A model generated the notes under the pieces. It did not search any database, was not told the DNA's origin, and saw only the letters and a program-made list of their open reading frames with translations. From Camellia lanceoleosa (lineage: Eukaryota > Streptophyta > Magnoliopsida > Ericales > Theaceae), in NCBI GenBank assembly GCA_025200525.1, contig CM045759.1, positions 4,774,001-4,838,000 of the forward strand: a stretch of 64,000 nt of DNA. The letters run 5' to 3'. Made by a program: the position numbers and the translations under genes. Positions 1-10,370 of the stretch are shown here, piece by piece (position 1 is the stretch's first letter; every line of letters starts with the position of its first letter).

Positions 1-514
1 GGTTCTTCTGCAAAGAACTCATCTCCTCCTTCATGGCTTGCATGCAACAGTCTTTTTCTGTATGACCCTTTGCTTCGAAAAAACTCTCGGGCTTCCCCTT
101 ATCAGTAATCAGAATATATTGAGAAGCCGGATATTTGGTTGATGGCACGATAACTCTTTCAGATCTCCGCAACTGAGGCCAGTTGCCTCTGGTTGAGGGG
201 TTGCTTCCCTTACTCAACACCCTCTTCATCCGGGTTTTCATAATTTTTGGCATAGGATCCTGCAACTCTGGCATTTCTTGTTGCACATCATTACATCTAG
301 CATTTTGTGATGGCTCAGGAGATCGGAACAAGTCTGGAGTGATGACATCTCTAGACTTTGCAGACTTCTCAAAATCTGCTACTGTCTAGTCTTCTTGGAA
401 CACAACATTTCTGCTCCTGAACATCTTCTTGTTCACTGGGTCCCACAACTTGTACCCAAATGCTGCATCTGAATAACCGATAAATATGCATGGAGTGGAC
501 TTGTCATCAAGTTT
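1..514 (-). pseudogene. copia integrase C-terminal region and RT leader
   Basis: The minus strand continues the polyprotein in shifted frames. A piece near 500-400 reads GYSDAAFGYKLWDP, the 'FxGYS...YRLWDP' motif that ends the copia integrase. A further piece near 180-1 contains LRRSERVIVPSTKYPAS and CCMQAMKEEMSSL, the conserved 'RRSxR...P' linker and 'W..AM..E...L' start of the reverse transcriptase domain. Several stops interrupt it. The catalytic YVDD region lies beyond the left edge. Confidence 0.8.
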
Positions 515-1234
515 CTATCTGTTTTCCTTGGAGATGTGTGCAAATGCCTTATACTCGAAGACTCTCAAGTGAGAATATGATACCTTTCTTCTAGACCAGA
601 CTTCTTTAGGTATCGTAAAATTCAGTGGGACTTCAGGCGACCTGTTGATGAGATAACAGGCTGTACGGGCGGCTTCAGCCCAGAATGACTTTGGCAACTT
701 TGCCATTCTGAGCATGCATCTGACTCTTTCAACAATAGTGCGGTTCATCCTCTCTGTAACACTATTGTGATGTGGGGTACTGGAAACTGTTGTCTCGTGC
801 CGGATACCTCTGTTGGCATAAGATGCTTTAAAAATATTAGAAGTGCATTCGCCTCCATTGTCTATACGAAGACACTTCAATTTAGTTTCGGACTCTTTTT
901 CCAACATTGCATGGAACTCCTGAAAGTGATGAAATACCTCGTCATTCGTCTTTAGAAAATACACCCACAACTTCCTTGATGCATCATCAATGAAAGTCAG
1001 AAAATACTTACGGCCGCCAAGTGACTCCACTTCGATTAGACTAGAAACATTCGAGTATACCATACTGAGCACTTATGTTTTCCTCATGCTCGTTGAACTA
1101 AATGATACTCGATGTTGCTTGCCATAAAGGCAATGATCATACGGCTTTAGGGCACTCCCTTTGGATAAGGGTATCTTGGATTGCTTTGCCAACAGATGCA
1201 ATCTCTTCTCACTTATGTGAGCCAGTCTTATGTG
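515..1234 (-). pseudogene. copia integrase with GAG-pre-integrase zinc region
   Basis: Minus strand. From about 1220 to 1075 a frame reads RLAHISEKRLHLLAKQ and later DHCLYGKQHRVSF, the pre-integrase zinc region, with the first cysteine of its last pair replaced by tyrosine. A stop follows near 1075. From 1072 to 515 comes the integrase core: TFIDDASRKLWVYFL with the first catalytic Asp, LRIDNGGE with the second Asp, and TERMNRTIVERVRCML with the catalytic Glu. It ends in FAHISKENR, after which the frame breaks. All three D,D-35-E residues are present in this fragment, but the polyprotein around it is broken. Confidence 0.9.
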
Positions 1235-1654
1235 TCATAAGTCCGGTGACTCCTTGTCTTTTGCTGCATTAAGACTTCCTAGACAGATCTTCATTTGAGT
1301 CTTGTACAGTGTTGAAGACATCTTTTCTCTGGCGATTGTCAAAGCTCTTTCTGTCAGCTTCCGATGGCCATTTCCGAATGTACTTGTATAGCCCTGTCGG
1401 TCTAGGGAGCTTCTGGAGATAAGATTGAGGCGCAAATCTGGAACATGCCTCACCTATTTGAGAACCAGCTTGTGTCCGACATTAGTCTGAATACTAATGT
1501 CTCCAATTCTCACAATCTTCGAATAGATAGAATTCCCCATTCGAACAGTGCCAAAATCTCCAACGTTGTCTAAGCTGAAGAGTTCTCTGTGGGAAATGGC
1601 GTGATAAGATGCAACTGTGTCTACCACCCACTCTGTATAGTTGTGGTCAGCCAC
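1235..1654 (-). pseudogene. copia protease and start of pre-integrase domain
   Basis: Minus strand, 1654-1454: the segment EWVVDTVASYHA corresponds to the copia aspartic protease active site, normally WxxDTGASxH. Here the glycine of the catalytic D-T-G is valine, which should abolish activity. It is followed by VRMGNSIYSKIVRIGDI, the usual downstream strand of the same domain. After a break at 1454, 1453-1235 continues with VPDLRLNLISRSSLDRQGY, the conserved 'VPxLxxNLIS' motif that leads into the GAG-pre-integrase domain. The two frames adjoin directly, so this was one polyprotein. Confidence 0.85.
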
Positions 1655-1948
1655 GTGAAGGCAATCCTCCTCTTCACCAACTACAAGAAGTATTTCATTA
1701 GTTGTTGTGGTTGTCCTGTTCTCATCTTCCTTTGACTTATTGCTTTGGCCTTTATCTTTCCGACTTGGGCAGTTCCTTTTTGTGGGACCTTCCTAGCCAT
1801 AGTGAAAGCAAGTGAAGCTAGAGTTACCTTGACTTTTACTGTCTCTGGATTTACTCCTGTTGTTTCATCTGCCTCTACTCTTGTTTCTTCCTTTGCCTCT
1901 TCCTCTACCTCTATCTCTGCCTCTATCTTCTGTGACAAGAGCATGAGA

Positions 1949-2500
1949 CTAATTACCTCCCATGTCTTTCCTCCTTGTCTCTTCATTGTACATGACGTCT
2001 GTGACCATGCTCATGGTCAGCTTTCCCTCTAGTGTAGAGTTACTGAGAGAAACCATCAACGTCTCCCAGCTGTTCGGTAAAGAACTGAGCTGTAGTAAGG
2101 CTTGCATTTCTTTGACGATTGTAAGTTGATTCTCCAGATTCTTGAATTCACTGGTGTGCTCGGTGACAGACACACCATTCTTCAACTTTAGATTTACGAG
2201 CATTCTTATTACCAAGGCTTTGTTTCGGACGGTCTTTGACTGGTACATTCCTTCTAACATTGTCCAGATGACATGCATCTGTCTCTTGGGTGACATGGTA
2301 GAACACACTGTGGTCTATCTATTGTCTGATACAACCGACATCCTTCCAATTCATCTTTATCTAGTCTTCCTCCTTCATTTCTTCCGGTTTAACCCCTTTT
2401 AGAGCAATAGGGTCAAACAGGTCTTTATAATATAGGATGTCTTCCATCTGCAACTTCCAGATTCCATAATTGAAAGGATTCAACTTGATCATGGATCATG
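1949..2500 (-). pseudogene. copia gag (UBN2-type)
   Basis: The minus strand encodes a capsid-like gag protein. Around 2500-2400 a frame carries the N-terminal LxPFNYGIWKLQMEDIL-type segment, typical of copia gag where substrate-like FxxWK motifs are conserved. It continues at 2308-1949 with NLKLKNGVSVTEH, FKNLENQL and LLQLSSLPNSWETL, matching the gag-polypeptide/UBN2 family. The two halves are in different frames and a stop separates them near 2380. The charged stretch after it (1986-1681) is where the zinc-knuckle segment should be, but no intact CCHC box is seen. No function remains. Family assignment is confident. Confidence 0.8.
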
Positions 2501-2769
2501 AAGTTGATGTGAATTCTTCCATTGTATTCCGTGTTTTTTCAAAAAAAAATCCAAATAAACAATCTAACCGTACTGATGTTTTTGGAATACTCCAAATAGT
2601 TGAAAACCACTATTAGATCGCCAAAATTGGACTTCAAATGGCTCAGATCTAGCCAAAATATGTTTCACGGTTCAGATCTACGGATGCACCTTAGCCGCGT
2701 AGCACCAGATAACCCTCAGCGTCTGGGTTTAGGTCGGGTCAACCCGAGGATCGGCTGGTTAATCGGGCT

Positions 2770-2950
2770 AGATGATGTGGCAGACACCTGGAGCTGACGT
2801 GGTGAACACGCGTCGATGATGTGACAGACACATGGTGATGGCGTAGAGATGATGTAACAGACAAGTGGTGCCGACGTGGCAGACATGTGTCACTGACGTG
2901 GCAGACATGTGGTGTTGACGTCGCACTGACACGTAGCAGTGATGTTAGTA
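2770..2950 (-). repeat. Degenerate tandem repeat in the copia leader
   Basis: Between the primer binding site and gag lie imperfect units of roughly 20-40 bases built on GACGTGGCAGACATGTG. GACGTGG or a close variant recurs near 2796, 2873, 2897 and 2921. The T-containing form TGACGTGG is the core of the plant bZIP hexamer site; that the copies act as binding sites is inference. A short open frame over this region is a by-product of the repeat, not a gene. Confidence 0.65.
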
Positions 2951-3236
2951 GCAAGCGCAGGTCACTCTCATTCTTCCTTCCATCGTGCGTTTGGTGCGTA
3001 TCCGCGATTGGAATAACGCGCCGATACAAGTAACAACGCGTGAGGCGGGTGGTTAAAACTGGGCTTCACTTGCCTTCTTTAGGAGGCGCGTGCGAGCGCG
3101 TGACACCTCATCTGGGGCTCTGCTTTGCAGTTCTGGACTCCTCTCATCGAGAAATGCTTAAAAGTTAATTTCGAGCAACTTGATTTCTGGCAGTTTCGAA
3201 AAAACACACCCTGTTTTATGAAAAAACGGCCAACGA

Positions 3237-3249
3237 GGCTCTGATACCA
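3237..3249 (-). other. Primer binding site (initiator Met tRNA type)
   Basis: The minus strand reads TGGTATCAGAGCC two bases inside the LTR end. This is the classic plant copia primer binding site complementary to the 3' end of initiator methionine tRNA. It fixes the orientation of the element and the inner LTR border. Confidence 0.9.
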
Positions 3250-3251
3250 CT

Positions 3252-3633
3252 TGTTAGGATTAAAAACTCTTAGAAATCAATCAAACAGAAAAGATACAAG
3301 ATATTTGCGTGGTCCGGCAATAGCCTACGTCCATGGGAGAGATATCCACTATAGAATTTTCCAAGAGGGAGTTTACAACACTCAGACCTCACTCACTCTC
3401 TCTCTCTCTCTATAGCACTCTCACTCAAAGATTACACTCTGTGTTTTTCTTTCACTCTTTGATGATCTAACTCAGCTCACTTCTTTCCATTTTATACACA
3501 AACGGGAGGGAACAAAGTCAAGGAAGAGGAGTAATTAGGAGGGTTGCCAGCTATTATCTCCTCTCATAGTTCTTGACTTGGAGAGCCAACCATCCGACCT
3601 CTAACTACCCCTCCGTGTGGGCTGGAGCCAACA
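3252..3633 (-). repeat. 5' LTR of the copia element
   Basis: A 382-base segment that on the minus strand begins TGTTGGCTCC and ends CCTAACA, the usual TG...CA copia LTR ends. It abuts a primer binding site on its inner side. It contains a (CT)n tract at about 3395-3411. There is no second LTR in the window to date it against. Confidence 0.8.
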
Positions 3634-3639
3634 ATTTTT

Positions 3640-3835
3640 ATATCTAAAAACCAAACCACCAAACCCAACAAAATAGATGTTTAAAATTTGATGCTATTAC
3701 CCACTCCATGTCCACAAATTTAGATAATCACACCACACTTTCTAAGAGAAATCACAATGAAGTAATGAGTGATTAGGTGTTTTGAGATGGTCTTCAAAAG
3801 GCATACAAATTGCCTCACATAGGTCCTTCAAAACT
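3640..3835 (-). pseudogene. LINE relic, zf-RVT segment (copy 1)
   Basis: On the minus strand a short frame reads NHSLLHCDFS, a stop, then KVWCDYLNLW. This resembles the zf-RVT domain at the C-terminus of plant L1-type reverse transcriptases (H-x-L-x-H-C-x-F-A-x-x-x-W). About 190 bases match the segment at 57808-58002 in the same orientation with many point differences. The fragment is too short and too broken to be active. The LINE identity is an inference from the motif. Confidence 0.5.
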
Positions 3836-4531
3836 TGTCTTTCTAGTGTCAATGTAGCAGCGGCACCCACTGAGTTAACCATCCAAAACATTACACCCTC
3901 AATGGGGAAATGTTATTCCACAGTTAGTTAACATTTTCAACAGTTGCATCCAAGGAAAATTCATGGAGAAGGTAAATGAATGAATGAAAAGGAAAAGAAA
4001 AAGAAAAAAAACTCCTGAATGCTCGCTCAGCCTTCTCCACCAACCTGCCTAAAACACTTATTTTGAAAGAGGCTGCTAAATCTAACAATTGAAGTATGTT
4101 ATCATGCTTTTCATCTACCCAAGCAAGCAAGGCCCTTCTGAATATAAAAAAATATATTTCATGAGTTGCTAGATGGGGAGTGATTGGAGATGGAGGGTGG
4201 CCAGATGGTGTTCTCTAAAGAAGAGTCAAATAATTTTTTTGTTCTATACAGTTTTAGAAATTTTTAAAATTGCTTACCATTTTTTAAAAATGAAAATAGT
4301 TGTCAAATGTGTTTTCCTTTCAATAAAGACATAAAATACAAACATTATCGAACATAACCTTAATATTTATATTTTTTTTGAAGATGTTCCTGTGAAGTTG
4401 GAAAACTATGCTGATCAAGACCATAATAGAAGTGACATTGAGAATGCATCTGAAGTTATTACACAGAAGTACAGCTAGGCTCAAATTTTAGGGGCAAACA
4501 TCTCCAATTCTGGTTTGTTATGAATTTCTTA
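3836..4531. other. No recognisable gene; AT-rich spacer
   Basis: Nothing firm can be assigned. The minus strand at 4130-3924 has a 68-codon frame (LAWVDEKHDNILQLLDLA...) that might be a captured coding scrap. The plus strand near 4381-4487 reads EDVPVKLENYADQDHN in an open frame after a T-rich tract, which could be an exon remnant. Neither has a family assignment. Confidence 0.3.
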
Positions 4532-4537
4532 TCAACT

Positions 4538-5486
4538 CTGAAAAATCTAAAAATTCCCTAGATATTGATTTGTGATTATGTATCAATTTTAACTAGTAAA
4601 TAACAATCACAATCAAACAATCAAAGACAAATCAACACAACGATTTTACGTGGAAAAATCACAGTTGGAGCGCCTTCAATTGTGATAAAAAAAAAAAAAA
4701 CCACAGGCAAAAGTCACAAAACAATCCACTAAAAAGACATAAAGGAATTACACAAGTGTACTATCAATTACTTAGCGAATCGACGCCCGAATCAAACCGA
4801 CCCCAATGTGTCTCCTCCATCACTGTCTTTACCTCGGAATTGTCTTGCCAAACATTGAACCTACAATGCCGATGTTGAATCACGACGATGAGCCATTCCA
4901 GAATCCACCAAAGCTTCAGGCTTGAATTCCCCGGAATCCACCGAAGAACAACTCTCTCTTTAGTATAGAATAAACAAATAATCCTTTGATGTATACTTCT
5001 TAAACCATGAGTTAAATACTCAATCAAATATCAAAGAAAACTAGCAAAATAGCCCCAGAAGAAAACCTTAGAACCCTCAAAGAAGATCTGGAAGTCCAAC
5101 TCTAAAATCTGACTGAAACACTTATTTATAGCAAACAAGGCCGCGATCTCCACTCGAGCGTAGGAATGGCCGCTCGAGCGAACCTTGCTCGAGTGCAGGA
5201 AAGTTCGCTTGAGCATAAAAACCCAACTCTCAGTACTTTTGCAGGCAAGTGAAGCTTCTGAAACTAAAGATTCTCCGCTCGAGCACACAAACGGCCGCTC
5301 GATCCCCGACATAATCAGCAAAGTGGCAAACATGATAGGATTAAGATCACAAACTCCTTTGTATAGTACAATTTGGGTTGGATTCATAGCTAAAAACTCA
5401 TAGTCTCACTGAAATTAAAGATCGAATAAAATTACAACAGAAAAGAGTTTTGTCAAACGGGATTGCCAATAAAAAACCTAACAAAC
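4538..5486 (-). mobile_element. Dispersed ~0.95 kb LTR-like element, copy 1
   Basis: This segment is repeated in inverted orientation at 23693-24748. The minus strand starts TGTTAGGTTTTTTATTGGC and ends near TAGATTTTTCAG. A 6-base TCAACT flanks both sides (4532-4537 and 5487-5492), a plausible target duplication. It contains about six variants of CGCTCGAGCG at 5150-5300. The promoter-like layout suggests a solo LTR or a short non-autonomous LTR element, but no partner LTR, PBS or coding sequence is seen. Confidence 0.55.
5150..5305. repeat. CTCGAG word array in copy 1
   Basis: Variants of the palindrome CGCTCGAGCG recur about every 20-35 bases: CACTCGAGCG, CCGCTCGAGCG, GCTCGAGTGC, CGCTTGAGC and CCGCTCGAGC. 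The copy at 23945-24140 has the same architecture with different spacing. Confidence 0.8.
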
Positions 5487-6628
5487 TCAACTTGAACAAA
5501 GGGCATGATATGAATGAAGTTTGGTGAATATAGGAATTTAAAGCAATTCAATATCAGTAGTACTATACAAACATAACTAGTAGTTGACTCGTTTGATGCA
5601 TGTGGTAAAAGAACAAATTTTTGAAATAATTTTTTTTTATAAAATTTAATTAATATATATATATATGTTTATGTGTACATATATAATTATTTTGGTTAAA
5701 TTACACTCATCTCCTTTCAGGTTTGAAAAAAGTACAGTTAGCCTACACTTTTGAAGTTTTAATTCACATAACAATTATGTCATTTTTCATCGATAATTCA
5801 TTAGGTGTATGAATAAAAACATGATGTTGTATTTCTTTTTACTAAAATGTGTATTTCTTTTTATTTAATTTTGTAACGCCCCCTTATATTTCGATTCCAC
5901 AAATATTATACAATTCTTGATCAATATAAAAATGATCAATAGAACTCTTTCTTATATAAAAGACATCTCTTTCTCATTGAACTATTACAATAATTGATAC
6001 ACAAGTGTTCCAAAAACATACATTCAAATTCAAATATAGTTCAAGGAGTGAGAGATACACAAAACAAAATGCCATAATGGCATACAGATTTCAAGGCAAG
6101 TCCCTTGAGAACACAAAAGAGGGACATTCTATCCCAAACATATTACTCAGAGCTTCCACATTTAATACTATATAGCCATGTTTGATTCACAAGACTAATA
6201 GTGAGGTATTAATGATCCTATCAAATTAGTGTGGTATTCACTATCCAATTAGATTAATAGGATAAATTATCCATTTGATTAATAATCTCATCCCTACCCC
6301 ATTATTAATAATCCTACAAATGTGTTGGATTAATTATCCATTGGATTAATAATCCTAAACCAAAATGTTAAAACAAACATAGGATACTTGGGCACACGGA
6401 TTAATAATCCCAATCCCATGCTCTAATCCATCCAATCAAATATGCCCTATGAGCCTTCATGCTTTGTTCAAAACAATCCCCACTGTTTCTTCAATTGGGT
6501 GGAGGCACACTGTCAAGTCCTGAAAATTTTGTTATGATAGGGATAAGCGAAATTGCTTAGTAGGAATACATTTAACAGAGTATATAATTATTCGATATGA
6601 ACATGAGTATGCAAATGTAACGTCATAC

Positions 6629-7255
6629 CACTACAACAAAAACATACTTTAGTGGCATTACACTAGTGGCATATTTTTAGAAAATGCCACAAAAAATGAT
6701 ATTTAGTGGCACGTTTTTGAAAAATGCCACAAAACGACAAACATAAAAGGCTCTAGTGACATTTCAATAAACAAGTGTCACAAAACTACAACAAAAACAT
6801 ACTTTAGTGGCACTACACTAGTGGCATATTTTTAGAAAATGCCACAAAAATGATATTTAGTGGCACGTTTTTGAAAAATGCCACAAAACGACAAACATAA
6901 AAGGCTCTAGTGACATTTCAATGAACAAGTGTCACAACACTACAACAAAAACATACTTTAGTGGCACTACACTAGTGGCATACTTTAAGAAAATGCCACA
7001 AAAATGATATTTAGTGGCACGTTTTTGAAAAATGTCACAAAACGACAAACATAAAAGGCTCTAGTGACATTTCAATGAACAAGTGTTGCAACACTACAAC
7101 AAAAACATATTTTAGTGACACCATACTAGTGGCATGTTCTTAAAAAATGTCACAAAAAGAATATTTGGTAGCATTTTTTAGAAAAATGTCATAGACCCAC
7201 AAACATACAAGGCTTTAGTGGCATTTCAATTAAAAAAAAGTGTCATTTCACTACA
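6629..7255. repeat. Tandem amplification of the CACTA left terminus
   Basis: The first ~155 bases of the CACTA element, including the terminal CACTACAACAAAAACAT motif, are repeated head to tail about four times (starts near 6629, 6785, 6938 and 7091, with a decayed start near 7249). The first three units are nearly identical and the later ones are increasingly diverged. Confidence 0.85.
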
Positions 7256-7738
7256 ACAAAAATGTCACTACAACAGATTTACACTTTAGTGACACTACAC
7301 TAATAGCATGTTTTTAGAAAATGTCACAAAAATAAAAATTGGCATTAAATGTTTTAGAAAAATGCCATAGAACCACGAAACATATAAGGCTCTAGTGGTA
7401 TTTCAATAAAGAAATGTCACATCAATTTTATGGCATTTTATAAAATAATGACACAAAAAATTATGTTCGTGACATTTACCAACAGATGTCACTAAACTTT
7501 AGTTGCAATGGCATTTTTTAAAAAATGTTAGGACACTAGGTAGGTGCAAATTACTTTTTATGGCACTTAGGTGAAAAGTGTCATAAACAAATATTTTATA
7601 GCATTTTGAGAAATGTCACTAAGCCAAAAACTTTACAAGCTTATAATGACATTTTTGAAAAAACAAAAAATGCCAATATATTTTCTAAAATTTTAAAATG
7701 CAGTAAATGATTAAAAATAAATGAATTAAACTCAATAT

Positions 7739-8388
7739 ACACTACCGAAAAAAGCATATTAAATGACTAAATTTCGGACCAAAAAATTTGGTTGCTGAAA
7801 GTATAGCTTTCAGCGACCAAAACAGCATTAGTTGCCAAAAGTAAAGCTTTTTGGCGACTAAACAATTTTAGTAGCCAAAAGTCTACAATTGGAGACTAAA
7901 ACTAAGTTTGGTCGCTGATTATATGAGTTTTAGTGACTAAAAAATTTTTAGTAGCCCAAAGTAAAGCTTTTTGGGGACTAAAAAAATTTAGTAGCCAAAA
8001 GTCTACAATTGGCGACTAAAAATAAGTTTGGTCGCTGATTATATGGGTTTTACCGACTAAAAAAATTTTAGTAGCCAAAAGTAAAGCTTTTTGGTGTCAA
8101 AAAAAATTTTAGTAGCTAAAAGTCTACAATGGCGACTAAAAAATAAGTTTAGTCGCCAAAAGTGGTCATTTTTAGCGCGGGAGAACTAAAATCCTAAGGC
8201 GGGAATAAAATTTTTTGGTGACCAAAATTTTAGTAGCTGAAAGTGCATCTTCGGCGACCAAATCCGATTTTGGTCAACAAAAGTTAAATTTTTTAGCAAC
8301 TAAAAAATAATTAGTAGCCAAAAGTATAGAATTGGCGACTAAAAAATATTTTTAGTCGCCAAAAGTGGTCTTTTTTTATTTTGGTAGT
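7739..8388. repeat. Nested CACTA-like repeat with GGTCGC words
   Basis: Begins CACTACCGAAAAAAG and ends TTTGGTAGTA, imperfect inverted ends of a second CACTA-like type. Inside, a roughly 120-base unit built from TTGGTCGCTGA, AGTAGCCAAAAGT and GGCGACTAAA is repeated about four times. No clean target duplication is visible, so it may be a nested insertion or a subterminal block of the host element. Confidence 0.5.
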
Positions 8389-8504
8389 AAATAGTTTATT
8401 TTACATAAATTATGTTCAATAAAATAATTATGTTTATACATATACTTTTATATTAATATGGATGTATATACTATATAAATAATATATGTTGCATATATAA
8501 TCAT

Positions 8505-8592
8505 GTGGTGCTATAGAGGTGTAGTGGGAAGAGTGTGGTGTATAAGGTTTATGGTGCGGGAGGTTGGCGGTTCGAGTCTCCGCAAGAGCGGA
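8505..8592 (+). other. tRNA-like (SINE-head-like) segment
   Basis: The segment contains GTGTAGTGGGAAGAGTG, resembling a Pol III A box, and, about 40 bases later, GGTTCGAGTCTCC, a good match to the B box GGTTCGANNCC. It cannot fold as a complete tRNA gene because the flanking arms do not pair. It may be a decayed SINE head or tRNA fragment captured by the CACTA element. Confidence 0.4.
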
Positions 8593-10139
8593 TCAAATTG
8601 TTCTACAACGAATTATCGTCACAAATGGCACTTGATAGCGTCACGAATGGTGCCTACCATGACATTAAAGTGTCACTGAAAGGTTTTAGTCTTGATGGTG
8701 TAATTACACTTATAAGTGTCACTAACTCTTTTTTTTATGGCGCTTGATAGTGCCACAAATAATATCTACCATGACATTAAAATGTCATTGAAAGTTTTTA
8801 GCCATGATGGTGCAGTGACACTTGCAAATATCTACCGTGGCACTCGTATCTACCGTGGCACCGATAGAAGTGGCACTTGTTCAAAATGTCACAAGACCAA
8901 AAAATGTCATTAGAAGAATAGTTTTGTGGCACTTTCAAATGTCACTAAACTAAGAAAATGTTGTAGTGTACCAAAATATTTGCTTCTTCTGTAACAATTG
9001 ATGATGCTCAATGGATTCAAATTTTAAAATTGCAACGAAAGTATGAGACAGTAAATAAGCACTAGATCTTCCAATGTAAGCCTCAATACATACATATATA
9101 TAGCTTGTATATTAGAAAATACTCTCACATTTACCGGCTCGATACGGAAGGGCAATGGGCACCTAAAACCCATAATCTTTCCACATTTACCAGCTTGATA
9201 TAGAAGGGCCAGTGGACACTCAAAAACGTTTCCCACATTCATCCAGTATAAAGCCTGATACAAGGCAATTGGACACCTAGACTCCCCGCGCGGGTACCAA
9301 TACAATATACTCAACATCATCTTTTCCAAATCAACTCAACTACTGAGATTTCTATGCCATTTACCCCATTTCCAATCTCAACAACTATCAAAGTCCAACC
9401 TTTTAACTTAAAACCATGAGATCAGAATGTGATGCATAAAGTGTCATGATATCAATTATTTGAAATTCCACCCATTTCGAAGAGAGATAGAAGCAAATTT
9501 CATAAATGAAAACCAAAATTCTTAAATCCTCCACAATTTTATAATCATCATCAACCACAATGTAATCAAAATTTGATCAACATTAATTTCACAATAAATC
9601 ATGGATTTATACCAACCCCTTTATTAAAATGAAATTTATAAAATTAGGGTTTTCATACAAATTTAGAGCATTCTAGTTTTTCCTTATTAAAATCAAAGAT
9701 ACTCAAAAATCATACATTTAAGTCTAGATAATCAACACGCATTGTAGAAATTTTGGGCAAAATCTCCTCTTCATACTACACAACTTATTTAAACCAACAT
9801 TTCTAATCATTGACTTTAGAAATCATGAAATCTTCTAAAAATCATACCAAATCAAAACTATACTAAGTTAAAAGTACCCCTACCTTAAAGATGAGAGCCG
9901 AAGGATGAAGATTCAAAAGATGACTTTGACAAGGACACAATCTAATCGGTCCAAAATGTTTATCTCTCTGCATTCTACATTTATTACTCAAGAATTGGGA
10001 TGGATTCTTAATATAAGTAGATGAAATCTAGGGCTTTAGAGCTAGGGTTTTCGGAAAGAGAGAAATGAGAGAGAGAAAGGGGAAAAAAAGTGAGAATAGT
10101 GGAGCAAAAGTTGACTTTTAAGTGGGTAATTCCGAACAG

Positions 10140-10370
10140 ACCGCTCGCATGGTTAAACCTGAACTTGAGCGATATGAGATCGTGGACAGCTCGAGCGTAA
10201 AAGTTGAACTCTGAAAATCTTAGGCCATTTGAGGATTAGATCGCTCGAGTGGTGAAACCTGTGCTCGAGCAAAGAATGCAAATTCCCAGAATCTCAGGTC
10301 TACAGTGCAAAATGTTGGATGACAGAAGATCGCTTGAGCACTAAATCTTGCACTCGAGGGAACCTGGTTT
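10140..10370. repeat. CTCGAG word array at the end of the solo LTR
   Basis: About seven variants of CGCTCGAGCG occur at 20-40-base intervals (CCGCTCGCATGG, ACTTGAGCG, GCTCGAGCG, TCGCTCGAGTGG, GCTCGAGC, TCGCTTGAGC, CACTCGAGG), ending 20 bases from the LTR border. Read leftward, a TATA-like ACTTATATT follows near 10010-10020. Confidence 0.75.

Larger units (their letters stand above)
1..3633 (-). mobile_element. Ty1/copia LTR retrotransposon, 5' part, degenerate
   Basis: Read on the minus strand, the order is 5' LTR (3633-3252), primer binding site, long leader with tandem repeats, gag, protease, GAG-pre-integrase, integrase, then the start of the reverse transcriptase region at base 1. PR-IN-RT is the copia order. 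The element continues past the left edge, so the rest of RT, RNase H and the 3' LTR are not visible. Many frame breaks and stops show that it is dead. The 5 bases outside the LTR are ATTTT; the matching duplication would lie off the window. It was inserted into a LINE relic whose second copy at 57808 appears uninterrupted. Confidence 0.9.
6629..8968. mobile_element. Non-autonomous CACTA element
   Basis: Begins CACTACAACAAAAACATAC and ends with the inverted form TGTTGTAGTG. It is flanked by the 3-base duplication TAC (6626-6628 and 8969-8971), diagnostic of the CACTA superfamily. Both subterminal regions are filled with GTGGCA/TGCCAC words in both orientations, the usual site of transposase binding in this superfamily. 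No transposase coding region is detected. The element sits inside the solo LTR at 5872-10385. Confidence 0.9.

Noticed and set aside
2739..3029. Histidine/serine-rich minus-strand frame in the copia leader
   Set aside because: It follows the tandem GACGTGGCA repeat and lies between PBS and gag, where no protein is expected.
8505..8592. Functional tRNA gene
   Set aside because: Only A- and B-box-like segments are visible; acceptor and anticodon arms do not pair, so it is at most a relic.
8535..8913. Two short plus-strand frames in the CACTA element
   Set aside because: They overlap subterminal repeat words and the tRNA-like segment, with no recognisable domain.
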